A stretch of DNA of 53,339 nucleotides from an uncultured Prevotella sp. (GTDB lineage Bacteria > Bacteroidota > Bacteroidia > Bacteroidales > Bacteroidaceae), in the NCBI GenBank assembly GCA_946186115.1, contig CAMHLV010000011.1:1-53339 (forward strand). Reading direction: 5' to 3'. Below are positions 23,793 to 32,051 of the stretch, piece by piece. The notes under the pieces are model-generated. The model did no database searches and was not told the DNA's origin. It was given only the letters and a program-made list of their open reading frames with translations. A program made the position numbers and the translations under genes. Numbering within the stretch: position 1 is the stretch's first letter; every line of letters starts with the position of its first letter.

Positions 23793-24018
23793 ATGGCAAT
23801 AACAGAAGATAGACTCAGACAGGCATCCAGCGAAGGCGGTGCACAGGAGATTTACAAAGAAGTAAAGGCCAGTGGTCCGTCAGCGATTATCGCTGAACGT
23901 CATTGAACGACTGGAGATGTCTGAAGATGACCTGCGAACAGAATTAATGGAGATTGACTACTACAAACCTGCCGTAAAATGCGTACGTAACAGGATTCTA
24001 AGAGGTAAACTCAAATAA
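23793..24018 (+). pseudogene. Broken small gene, unrecognised
   Basis: ATG 23793 reads MAITEDRLRQASSEGGAQEI... to TGA at about 23904; another frame continues as RLSLNVIERLEMSEDDLRTE... to TAA 24018. Together about 75 residues. No family recognised. Third frameshifted gene in a row. Confidence 0.4.
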
Positions 24019-24086
24019 GTAATTGATAATGCAACTTTTTGCATCGTTTGTACGTCTAACAAATATAACTTTTAAAGAGAACAATT

Positions 24087-24404
24087 ATGATACTATCAAC
24101 AACCCCACAGATTGAAGGTCACCCTATCCGCGAGTATAAAGGAGTGGTGACAGGCGAAGTTATTATTGGTGCCAATGTTCTTAAAGACTTCATGGCTGGT
24201 CTCACCGACTTCTTCGGCGGACGCAGCGGTTCGTATGAGAAAGTACTCATCGAGGCCAAGGATTCTTCCATGCGCGAGATGATGCAGCGTGCCCAGGCAA
24301 TTGGAGCCAATGCTATCGTTGGCATCGACATCGACTACGAGACTATCGGAGCCAATGGCTCGATGCTCATGGTAGCCACCAGCGGAACTGCCGTAGTAAT
24401 TTGA
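24087..24404 (+). CDS. YbjQ-family (heavy-metal-binding domain) protein
   Basis: A 105-residue UPF0145/YbjQ protein: [35 protein letters not shown], then [20 protein letters not shown]. Pentameric in solved relatives; function unknown. Its TGA overlaps the next ATG by one base, so the two are translationally coupled. An ATGCAA-cttt-TTGCAT hairpin lies in the leader. Confidence 0.9.
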   Translation: MILSTTPQIEGHPIREYKGVVTGEVIIGANVLKDFMAGLTDFFGGRSGSYEKVLIEAKDSSMREMMQRAQAIGANAIVGIDIDYETIGANGSMLMVATSGTAVVI

Positions 24405-24886
24405 TGAACGAAGAGAAACGACTGGAAAGGCGCCAGCGTCTGATGGACAACCGAGCCTATCAGACGCTGGAAGGGCTGACCCGCTACATGGATCGCTACT
24501 ATCTGGATGCGCTCATAGGCGTCATTCCCGGATGGGGAGATGCCATTGCCCTACTCTGCGTCGTACCGTTCGTATATTTCTCTGCTGGTGTCATCAGGAG
24601 CGTTCCGCTGACACTGGCCGTACTGAATAATGCCCTGCGTGATGTGCTGCTTGGCATGATACCGTTCTTCGTAGGTGATATCATTGATATCTTCCATCGT
24701 GCTAACACCCAGAACATGCAGATGATCCAGGGTTTCGTCGATGGCGATGAAGCAGTCATCAAGCAGGTTAATAAACGGGCCTGGCAGTCTGCCATCGTCC
24801 TTTTAATTCTTCTCCTACTCATCGCCCTCATGATTTGGTTGCTCATATCCTTCGGCAGCTATCTGTACTCTATCATACAGCCATGA
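24404..24886 (+). CDS. DUF4112 membrane protein
   Basis: A 160-residue inner-membrane protein with the DUF4112 core YLDALIGVIPGWGDAIALLCVVPFVY, three or four helices and NTQNMQMIQGFVDG in the loop. Function unknown. Starts at ATG 24404, coupled to the ybjQ gene. The 31-bp dispersed repeat begins at its stop codon. Confidence 0.88.
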   Translation: MNEEKRLERRQRLMDNRAYQTLEGLTRYMDRYYLDALIGVIPGWGDAIALLCVVPFVYFSAGVIRSVPLTLAVLNNALRDVLLGMIPFFVGDIIDIFHRANTQNMQMIQGFVDGDEAVIKQVNKRAWQSAIVLLILLLLIALMIWLLISFGSYLYSIIQP

Positions 24887-24917
24887 AAATATCTGAACCG
24901 ATGATATGAAGAAGGCC
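24887..24917. repeat. 31-bp dispersed repeat, copy 2
   Basis: Same sequence as 2116-2146 with one mismatch, located in the 42-bp gap between the convergent DUF4112 and LytTR genes. Confidence 0.7.
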
Positions 24918-24928
24918 GAATATGTATC

Positions 24929-25822
24929 CTACCCCAGAAGTTCCTTCAGTTTGTTGACATTGCTGCGCGAAACAGGGATGGCATCGTGGATGTGGCGCAT
25001 CACGAGCTGCATGGAACGGGAATTGGAGGAGATTTGTTCCACCTGACCGAGATTTACCATAAAGGCACGATGGCAACGGACTATCATGGGATGAGCCTGC
25101 AGCTTGTCTTCCATCTGTTTCATCGTGGCACGGAGCATAGTGGTATGCACTTCATTTCCTTGTAGCTGGCAAACCTTGACATAGTTACCAACAGCTTCTA
25201 TATACAATAAGTCTGAAATCTTGAGGGTAACACGTTCGTTGGTGTTACCTTCGAGTGTTATCTGTGAATCCTGTTCAGTACCACCTACCGGAGGGTTATC
25301 CTCAGTTTGTCGGGGGACACCAGCGTTTGAATTCTGCAATTTCTTGAGTTGTTCGTTAAGTTGCTTGGTTTCTTCGAGTTCTGCGACCATATAACGGTTA
25401 CGGAACTTGAATCGCCAATAGAGTCCGATAGCAAAGGAGAGGAAGGCGACTATTGCCAACGTCTCCAGATAGTTGCCCAACGACAGCTTGTTTCCCTCAA
25501 CCAGACTGCTCATCGCATAGTGGCGATAGAGACAGATAAGCAGCGATATCAATGGCGTATTGATAAGCTGGAAGTGGAGATTGCGGCTGATAATATAGCT
25601 GACGCCACGATCGTAGGAGCGGGGCATGCGGACAATGTATCGCAAAATCACTTCCGTCAGGAAGCAGCTGAACAGACCCAATGCGAATATGGCAAGCAGA
25701 TGAATATATGCCTGCCACTGCCACACTTCGAGGCCAAAGGGCTTGAAGATGGCAATCGCCAGCACCATGAAGGCACAGCTGATGATTCGGATGCTGATGG
25801 TTTCTTGATGACCTTTGTTCAT
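24929..25822 (-). CDS. Membrane-bound LytTR-family regulator
   Basis: A 297-residue protein. Four N-terminal membrane helices (residues about 8-135), a coiled-coil stretch ELEETKQLNEQLKKLQN, a linker, then a LytTR DNA-binding domain at about 195-297 (VTLKISDLLYIEAVGNYVKV... HRAFMVNLGQVEQI). It lacks a receiver domain, so it is not a typical response regulator: it would read a membrane signal directly. Near-leaderless start (8 nt from the -7 box). Confidence 0.9.
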   Translation of the reverse strand: MNKGHQETISIRIISCAFMVLAIAIFKPFGLEVWQWQAYIHLLAIFALGLFSCFLTEVILRYIVRMPRSYDRGVSYIISRNLHFQLINTPLISLLICLYRHYAMSSLVEGNKLSLGNYLETLAIVAFLSFAIGLYWRFKFRNRYMVAELEETKQLNEQLKKLQNSNAGVPRQTEDNPPVGGTEQDSQITLEGNTNERVTLKISDLLYIEAVGNYVKVCQLQGNEVHTTMLRATMKQMEDKLQAHPMIVRCHRAFMVNLGQVEQISSNSRSMQLVMRHIHDAIPVSRSNVNKLKELLG

Positions 25823-25830
25823 ACGGCTAA

Positions 25831-25838
25831 CAAAGGTA
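25831..25838 (-). promoter_or_regulatory. -7 box of the LytTR gene
   Basis: TACCTTTG on the minus strand, 8 nt before ATG 25822. Confidence 0.6.
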
Positions 25839-25955
25839 AAGAAAAAAAGTGGAAAGTGAAGAGTGAAAAAAATTTGCTCCCGTTCGTCACTATATGCTCA
25901 TTTCATCCCACTTTCATGCCAGTTTATCACAAACCAGTGCAGAATATCCCAGAAA

Positions 25956-25987
25956 TTTGGAGGGCAAGTTTTTAACTTATATCTTTG
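25956..25987 (+). promoter_or_regulatory. Promoter of the outer-membrane barrel gene
   Basis: TTTG at 25956-25959, 20-nt spacer, TATCTTTG at 25980-25987. Divergent from the LytTR promoter, which makes that regulator a candidate controller. Confidence 0.7.
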
Positions 25988-26054
25988 CAGCGTTATTAGG
26001 AACGTTTGCAACTATTCGCAATAAGACAGCGTCAAAATATAAAAAGAAAAGAAT

Positions 26055-28514
26055 ATGAAAAGAATATTTTTGTCAATTGCCTTCATAATTGGTTTGTTAA
26101 TGCCGACAACAGCCAAGGCCAACCGATGGAGCAGCGAGAACAGAGCGATGCTGGCATCAAACATGTCGAGTCACGACAGAAGTCGGACAGTGCTCAAAAC
26201 ACAAGACTGGGGCGGACGAATCATCGACGAGAAGGGCGAGCCAATGCCTTTCGTGAATGTAGTGTTGCTATCCCTACCCGACTCTGCTTTTGTGCAGGGA
26301 GGCATGACTGACGAGCAAGGCATGTTCAAGATTGTGACTGATGTGAACAATGGCCTGTTCAAGGTGACCAGTGTGGGCTATCAAACCTTATATATTAAGG
26401 CTGGTCAGAACCTGACCATCCAGATGAAGGAAGACACCCAGCTGCTGCAGGAAGTGGTTGTAAAGGGACAGCTGCCCAAGACTCACGTCAAGGGCGACGC
26501 CATGCGTACCACCATCGCCGGAACCATCCTGGAGAAAGCCGGAAACGCCTCTGACATGCTGAACAAGGTGCCCTCGCTGGAAGCCGAAAAGGACGGTGGT
26601 ACTGTGAAGGTGCTGGGTCGTGGCGATGCCGAAGTGTATATCAACGGACGGCGAGTGCAGGACCTCAAAGAACTGGCCCGCATAGACGCCAGCCAGATAC
26701 AGCATGTCGACGTGGTGCACAACCCTGGTGCCCGCTATGCAGCCTCCACGAAGGCCGTGGTACGCTTGACGCTGAAGAAGGCACAGGGCGACGGCTTCGG
26801 CTTCCAGAACAATACGCAGGGCATGTACCAGTATGACTGGTCGGTGAACAACAACCTCAACCTGAACTACCGTACGGGCGGCCTCGACGTGACGGCCTCG
26901 CTGTGGGCAGGCAGCTACGGTCATTCTAAGTCGCTGCAGGAGAACCACCTCTATTATTTCGTAGGTCCTGACCAGGTTGACAGTTACACCTCGCAGGACA
27001 GCAAGATGCCTTGGAAGGGCTGGTCGCCGCAGTTGCAGGTGAACTACATGGTGAACGAGAACCACAGCTTTGGTGCCTACTACAAGTACGACCGTCACCC
27101 CAAAGGCGACTTCAACAGCACGTTTTATACCGTAAATTACGTGAACGGCAAGTATTCCGAGCAGTCGGAGAGCCGCATCTGGCAAGGTGAGACATTTACC
27201 AAACACATCTTTAATGCCTACTATAATGGTAAGGTGGGACAGTTGGGCATTGACCTGAATATAGACGGTCTCTTCGACGACACCAAGACACCAAGCAGTA
27301 CGACGGAGACAACCAATCCCGCACCTGACCTGACGACTGAGGGCGTCTCCTACGGGACTGTCCGTGCCATCAATAGCAACACCCTTAGCGGTAATAACTT
27401 CTGGGCATCGAAGCTTATCTTCTCCTATCCTGTGCTGAAAGGCAACCTCTATGTGGGCGGAGAGTACAGCTACAACCACCGCACCGATGCCTACGACTTC
27501 ACGGCTACGGACAATGTGCCCGTGAAGACCACCGACAACGAGATCAACGAGAAGTCTGCTGCGGGTTTCGTGGAGTATGGACGCCCGTTTGGTAAAGTAT
27601 ATGTCCAAGCTGGTCTGCGCTATGAGCACTTGAAGAACGACTACTACAACTTCGGTGTGCGTCAGGACGAGGTATGCCGTAACTATGGCGACTGGTTCCC
27701 CACGGCATCTGTCTCTGTCCCCATAGGTATGGTGCAGCTCTCACTCTCCTATCGCCAGGACATCCAGCGCCCGAACTACAGCAACCTAACCAGCTCGACC
27801 ATCTATATTAACCGCTATACCTACCAGAGCGGCAACCCCTATCTGTTGCCGACCTATACCCATAGCCTCGTGCTGAATGCCGGTTACAAATGGCTTGGTT
27901 TGAATGTAGATTTCGGCCGAATCAAGGATAATGTGATCATGTCAACTGAGCCTTATCCCGGCTCCGATGATCCGCTCGTCAGCCTCGTTCACCCCATCAA
28001 TAGTGAAGAGGACTATAATCAACTGGGCATTTATGCCTACGCCCGTCCCGTTATAGGCTGCTGGCATCCAGCATGGAGCATCTATGCAGCCTTCCAGAAC
28101 TATAAGTCACCCTGTGCTGACGGCTCTGTCATAACACTCGACCGCCCATACTTCAATCTCTCGTGGCAGAACGACATTGAACTGCCAAAGGGCTGGCGAC
28201 TGACTGCCAATTTCACAGGATGTCCGAAAGGTCAAATGAACAACTACAGCATCGAGAGGGCTCAGTTCAGGGCTGATTTCGGGGTGCAGCGCGACATCAG
28301 TATGCGTCGTGCCGGTCTGCTGACCGTCGATCTGCGCTGCTATGACCTCTTCAATAGCAACAAGACCGATGCCATCATCTATGGCTATCGTGAATTGACC
28401 GTCAAGAACCCTGCCCGCCGCACCTTCACGATGAACCTCGCATGGAAGTTCAACGAGGCCCGCTCGAAGTATCGTGGCTCTGGTGCCGGCGAGAAGCAGA
28501 AAGCAAGGATGTAA
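26055..28514 (+). CDS. TonB-dependent receptor-like outer-membrane barrel
   Basis: An 819-residue outer-membrane protein of the OMP_b-brl_3 group. Signal peptide (MKRIFLSIAFIIGLLMPTTAKA), carboxypeptidase-regulatory-like domain (GGRIIDEKGEPMPFVNVVLL), plug with LQEVVVKGQLP, then a long barrel ending AWKF. Residues 23-50 (NRWSSENRAMLASNMSSHDR) sit between signal and first domain and come from the dispersed element shared with 3649-3726, read in another frame. Substrate unknown. Confidence 0.88.
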   Translation: MKRIFLSIAFIIGLLMPTTAKANRWSSENRAMLASNMSSHDRSRTVLKTQDWGGRIIDEKGEPMPFVNVVLLSLPDSAFVQGGMTDEQGMFKIVTDVNNGLFKVTSVGYQTLYIKAGQNLTIQMKEDTQLLQEVVVKGQLPKTHVKGDAMRTTIAGTILEKAGNASDMLNKVPSLEAEKDGGTVKVLGRGDAEVYINGRRVQDLKELARIDASQIQHVDVVHNPGARYAASTKAVVRLTLKKAQGDGFGFQNNTQGMYQYDWSVNNNLNLNYRTGGLDVTASLWAGSYGHSKSLQENHLYYFVGPDQVDSYTSQDSKMPWKGWSPQLQVNYMVNENHSFGAYYKYDRHPKGDFNSTFYTVNYVNGKYSEQSESRIWQGETFTKHIFNAYYNGKVGQLGIDLNIDGLFDDTKTPSSTTETTNPAPDLTTEGVSYGTVRAINSNTLSGNNFWASKLIFSYPVLKGNLYVGGEYSYNHRTDAYDFTATDNVPVKTTDNEINEKSAAGFVEYGRPFGKVYVQAGLRYEHLKNDYYNFGVRQDEVCRNYGDWFPTASVSVPIGMVQLSLSYRQDIQRPNYSNLTSSTIYINRYTYQSGNPYLLPTYTHSLVLNAGYKWLGLNVDFGRIKDNVIMSTEPYPGSDDPLVSLVHPINSEEDYNQLGIYAYARPVIGCWHPAWSIYAAFQNYKSPCADGSVITLDRPYFNLSWQNDIELPKGWRLTANFTGCPKGQMNNYSIERAQFRADFGVQRDISMRRAGLLTVDLRCYDLFNSNKTDAIIYGYRELTVKNPARRTFTMNLAWKFNEARSKYRGSGAGEKQKARM
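26126..26203 (+). repeat. Intragenic dispersed element, copy 2
   Basis: Aligns without gaps to 3649-3726. Here it encodes the linker after the signal peptide, in a frame different from copy 1. Confidence 0.55.
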
Positions 28515-28623
28515 CGGCCATCTCGGCTGTCACTTTGCTTTGGATGAAGCGTTCGACGCATTCTTCAACTATCAGTAATTTTGCAGCATCAAATCATTTA
28601 ATTAAAACAAGATGAAAAAAGAC

Positions 28624-28755
28624 ATGAAAGAACGGATCAGCGAGAGCTCGCTAGAAGATGGCCGAGTCGTGAAGGACTTCGACAAAGTCAACTTTTGTCA
28701 GAGTTGCGGTATGCCACTGACTGACGAGGTGCGTCAGCGACCATCTGCTGCGTGA
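28624..28755 (+). pseudogene. Zinc-ribbon protein fragment
   Basis: A 43-codon ORF ending VNFCQSCGMPLTDEVRQR..., where FCQSCGMPL is the start of the Bacteroidota/Firmicute zinc-ribbon family with CxxCGMPL. The second Cys pair is missing. After it, an overlapping frame runs DHLLRETM straight into the next gene, suggesting a deletion that joined two genes. Confidence 0.5.
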
Positions 28756-28759
28756 GACG

Positions 28760-29233
28760 ATGAAGATGAAGACCATTGGCATCAACGAGACCAAACGCAT
28801 GGTATACGGATGCACAGTGTTCTGTCTGATTATCTATCCCTTCTCCTACTTCACACATACCTGGAGCCTGGCTTTTGGCATAGCTACCTGCCTGATGGTT
28901 CTATTCTGTGCAGTGGCCACCTGGTACATGCACAAACCGGTCGAACAGCTTAATTTCATGCGCGACGACTTCGCCACAGTAGCCAGTGTCATGGCCCGTT
29001 TCAAGAAACAGTACAATGACTGGCTGCACTATGTCACCCCTGCGCTCATCATCCCCTGGCTCGCATGGGCTTGCTACGAGTTTGCATGGAAGAATGCTCC
29101 AGAAGGTATCAATCCCCTGTGGCTGTGCCTTCCTTTGATTGCAGGTGCCGCCATCGGAGGTGTAGTAGGCTACTGTTATCACCGCAAGGCTGTTAATGCC
29201 GCTCAGGACATATTGGATGAAATCAACAATTAA
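28760..29233 (+). CDS. Hypothetical four-helix membrane protein
   Basis: A 157-residue inner-membrane protein: two helices (GCTVFCLIIYPFSYF, FGIATCLMVLFCAVATW), a polar loop, two more (YVTPALIIPWLAWACYEFAW, LCLPLIAGAAIGGVVGYCYH) and an acidic tail. Family not recognised. Reading frame is open a little upstream of ATG 28760, so the N-terminus may be abnormal. Confidence 0.55.
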   Translation: MKMKTIGINETKRMVYGCTVFCLIIYPFSYFTHTWSLAFGIATCLMVLFCAVATWYMHKPVEQLNFMRDDFATVASVMARFKKQYNDWLHYVTPALIIPWLAWACYEFAWKNAPEGINPLWLCLPLIAGAAIGGVVGYCYHRKAVNAAQDILDEINN

Positions 29234-29250
29234 TAAAGACCATATTTGTT

Positions 29251-30501
29251 ATGAAAACAAGAAGAATAATGATGGCAGTAGCCATGATGCTGGTTTGCAT
29301 GAACAGCATTGCTCAAGAGCAGCGAATGAAGGAGTTTCAGGAGTTGTTGTCGAAATACGAAACTTCCTATCGTGACTTAATCAAGAGCGGGAAATATGAA
29401 GAGACCATCGCTCCCCTGAAGACACTCATCAACATCCTCGACACAACAACCATCTGTCAGGTGACTTCTATACCTGAGCGGGCTCTCAACGAGTCGAAAG
29501 CCTTTTACTACTACGACCTGGCATGCTGCTATGCGCTGACGAAACAGAAGACGAAGGTGCGTACCAATCGTCAGCTGGCTCTGAAGGCGCTGGAGCAGTC
29601 GGTGAAATTGGGTTATAAGGATTATAACAACATGCTGAACGACAACGACCTCATTTCGCTACGCAAGGACAAGAAGTTTCAGGAGTTGTTGGCCGTGGTT
29701 AAAAGTCGCAAGCCACTTGGTATCCTGCAAAAGTCGGCCCCATACGCTAAAGATTCAGTAGTAATGGATAATCCGTTCCATTATCAGCCCCATATGTCGA
29801 TGAACCTCAAAATGGTACGTGAATACTTCATGCTTGACTCCGTGGCTGGCCAGGGCGATGAACTGTCGAAGATTATCAACCTGCTGCACTTTGCCCACGA
29901 CAATATCCGCCACGACGGAAACAACCGAGCCTTCGCCGAGTTGGATGCCATCGACCTCTACAATTACTACAAGACTACGGGACGGGGCGTGAACTGCCGT
30001 CAGTTGGCCATATCGCTCTGCGAGATGTATCTATCGATGGGTATTCCAGCCCGCTACGTCACCTGTATGCCTGCCGACTCTTTGGATTATGAGTGCCATG
30101 TGATTAATACAGTATGGTCTAACCAACTGCAGAAATGGCTCTATATCGACCCTACGATGGATGCATGGGTGATGGATGAGAATGGCACGATGTTAAGCAT
30201 TGCCGAAGTGCGCGAGCGTCTTATTAAGAATCAGCCCCTGGTGCTCTGCGAGACGGCCAACTGGAATCATGAGAGTCAGCAGACCAAGGACTACTATCTG
30301 GACGAATATATGGCGAAAAACCTCTACTACTTTGTCTGCAAGAAAATAAGCCGCTTCAATCCTGAAAGTGTCTATCGCAATAACGATCCTGAAGGAGACA
30401 TCCGATTGATTCCGGTAGGCTTCGTCAACAACAACTGGAAGTGCGACACTACCACCGACCCAGAGTTCTTCTGGGCAAAACCAGGAGATGAAGAGCGATA
30501 A
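29251..30501 (+). CDS. Exported transglutaminase-like protein
   Basis: A 416-residue protein with a signal peptide (to CMNSIAQ), an N-terminal helical TPR-like region (about 30-150), and a transglutaminase/peptidase-like domain. The catalytic triad is visible as Cys in GRGVNCRQLAISLCEM, His in ECHVINTVW and Asp in YIDPTMDAW. Probable periplasmic protease or crosslinker; role unknown. Confidence 0.82.
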   Translation: MKTRRIMMAVAMMLVCMNSIAQEQRMKEFQELLSKYETSYRDLIKSGKYEETIAPLKTLINILDTTTICQVTSIPERALNESKAFYYYDLACCYALTKQKTKVRTNRQLALKALEQSVKLGYKDYNNMLNDNDLISLRKDKKFQELLAVVKSRKPLGILQKSAPYAKDSVVMDNPFHYQPHMSMNLKMVREYFMLDSVAGQGDELSKIINLLHFAHDNIRHDGNNRAFAELDAIDLYNYYKTTGRGVNCRQLAISLCEMYLSMGIPARYVTCMPADSLDYECHVINTVWSNQLQKWLYIDPTMDAWVMDENGTMLSIAEVRERLIKNQPLVLCETANWNHESQQTKDYYLDEYMAKNLYYFVCKKISRFNPESVYRNNDPEGDIRLIPVGFVNNNWKCDTTTDPEFFWAKPGDEER

Positions 30502-30514
30502 CTTCATGGAGTGC

Positions 30515-30526
30515 GCGACATGTCGC
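30515..30526. repeat. 12-bp palindrome between convergent genes
   Basis: GCGACA|TGTCGC, centred 20 bp beyond the transglutaminase stop. May help terminate both convergent genes, but no T-run adjoins it. Confidence 0.3.
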
Positions 30527-30582
30527 ATAACCCAATAGGCCAGCTCTCCATCATTCATATTTCTATCGAATAATAATAGTCT

Positions 30583-31506
30583 TCAGTTTTTCCCCTTGTT
30601 GATGATATAGATACCAAGTGCCGCAAGTCCGCCAGCAAGAGCATATTTCAGATGGAATGCCTCTCCAAGGCAGAGGCATGAGGTGACTGCACCGACAATG
30701 GGAATCAGCGAATTGTATATGGCGACTTTACCCACTGGATTGCAACTGAGCAGTTTATTATATAGTGCAAATCCTAAGGCGGAGATGGCTATGAGCAGCA
30801 ACAGGCAGATGATGCCGAGCAGGTTGACATTAGGCAGAGTGCCGCCAAGGGCAAGCCCTGGAATGATGAGCAGCATGCCGCCGATAGTGAGACTGAGGCC
30901 TGTACCAACGAAGACATCTATCCTACGACTCAGTCCGCGGGTCATCAAGCCTGATACTGCACCGCATATTGCATTCATGATTATCATACCATCGCCCAAC
31001 CAAGTAAACCGCCCGCTCTCGGCACCACCGAGATTCAATGCAAGGATTCCGCTGAAACCCACAACGCATCCTACAAGTTTGCGGGAGGTAAGTTTATCGC
31101 TCTTGAAGCATGCACAGGCCAGCAGCACCACGAGGAATGTGCTCAGCGAGTTGAGAATAGCGGCACGAGATCCTTCACTATGCGACATACCGACGTAGAA
31201 GAAGAAATAGTGGAGCGACGTGTTCATCAGAGCAAAGGCAAGCAAAAACTTCCAGTCGGCCACCTTGCTCGTCTTGAACGAACGCCCACTGCTACGTGCC
31301 ACTGTCTGGACTATCAAACCAGCAACAGCAAAGCGAATGCCTGCAAAGAGCATCTTGCTGCCTGTCATATCGGCAGTGATGCCAAAGGCACCAAATCCCA
31401 CTTTGATTAGTGGGAAAGCCCATCCCCATGCTATTGCTGCCGTCAGTGCAAACACCACAACCCATGCAGGCCGCTGGAATATAGATATTCTCTCTTGTTC
31501 CATCAT
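30583..31506 (-). CDS. DMT-superfamily EamA transporter
   Basis: A 307-residue inner-membrane transporter with ten helices in two EamA repeats (first: WGWAFPLIKVGF... second ends GEAFHLKYALAGGLAALGIYIINK). Likely exporter of a small metabolite; substrate not visible. 28 bp downstream of umuD on the same strand. Confidence 0.9.
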   Translation of the reverse strand: MMEQERISIFQRPAWVVVFALTAAIAWGWAFPLIKVGFGAFGITADMTGSKMLFAGIRFAVAGLIVQTVARSSGRSFKTSKVADWKFLLAFALMNTSLHYFFFYVGMSHSEGSRAAILNSLSTFLVVLLACACFKSDKLTSRKLVGCVVGFSGILALNLGGAESGRFTWLGDGMIIMNAICGAVSGLMTRGLSRRIDVFVGTGLSLTIGGMLLIIPGLALGGTLPNVNLLGIICLLLLIAISALGFALYNKLLSCNPVGKVAIYNSLIPIVGAVTSCLCLGEAFHLKYALAGGLAALGIYIINKGKN

Positions 31507-31534
31507 CTTTCAGTAAAATTGAGGAAACAGACTC

Positions 31535-31972
31535 TCAGACGTTCTCGAACGTTCTGATGAGGTGTATCACCACTCCCCAGACTTCGAAACTATCAGGGTT
31601 TTCTATCTTAAACACAGGATATTTGTCGTTGGCTGGGCGCAGTTCGATATAGCCCTCATTTCGATGTGTCAAGTCAAGATACTTCATAGTGAATTCTCCG
31701 TTCCACCATGCCAGGACTATTGAACCGTCATGGGGCTCCACAGCCCTGTCGATAATCACCCTGTCGCCATCGAAGATTCCTGCATCCTTCATCGAATCGC
31801 CTATCACGTCGCCATAGAACGAAGCTTCAGGATGACAGATATAGTCACGGTTGAAATCCAGCTTTTCATGTTCATAGTCATCGGCAGGCGAAGGAAATCC
31901 CGCCATGACGCTGGCATGCTCGAGTTCCAGCTTTGTGTCAAACTTACCCCTTATTATCTTGATATTGCCCAT
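31535..31972 (-). CDS. umuD: UmuD-type S24 peptidase, orphan
   Basis: A 145-residue LexA/UmuD-fold self-cleaving protein. Cleavage site A24-G25 (VMAGFPSPADDY), nucleophile Ser60 in GDVIGDSMKDAG, general base Lys97 in FTMKYLD. There is no N-terminal DNA-binding domain, so it is UmuD and not LexA. No umuC follows; the next gene is an EamA transporter. Only a dead dinB scrap lies elsewhere in the window, so its polymerase partner, if any, lies outside. Confidence 0.85.
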   Translation of the reverse strand: MGNIKIIRGKFDTKLELEHASVMAGFPSPADDYEHEKLDFNRDYICHPEASFYGDVIGDSMKDAGIFDGDRVIIDRAVEPHDGSIVLAWWNGEFTMKYLDLTHRNEGYIELRPANDKYPVFKIENPDSFEVWGVVIHLIRTFENV

Positions 31973-31987
31973 GCTCTCTGAAACTGT

Positions 31988-32015
31988 AAGAGAGGATGCG
32001 CAGGCACCCTCTCTT
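31988..32015. terminator. 8-bp hairpin between ppiD and umuD
   Basis: AAGAGAGG, 12-nt loop, CCTCTCTT. It follows the ppiD-like gene on the minus strand, but there is no clean T-run on that side, so terminator strength is doubtful. Confidence 0.4.
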
Positions 32016-32051
32016 TACTTATAGTGTGATTACTATTGTTCGTTATGAATA

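Noticed and set aside
26388..27629. 413-codon minus-strand ORF inside the barrel gene
   Set aside because: It is antisense to a protein with a signal, plug and barrel; no promoter and no recognisable motif.
28630..28690. Third copy of the intragenic element
   Set aside because: The agcgagagc...gagtcg resemblance is short and needs gaps; it is compatible with chance.
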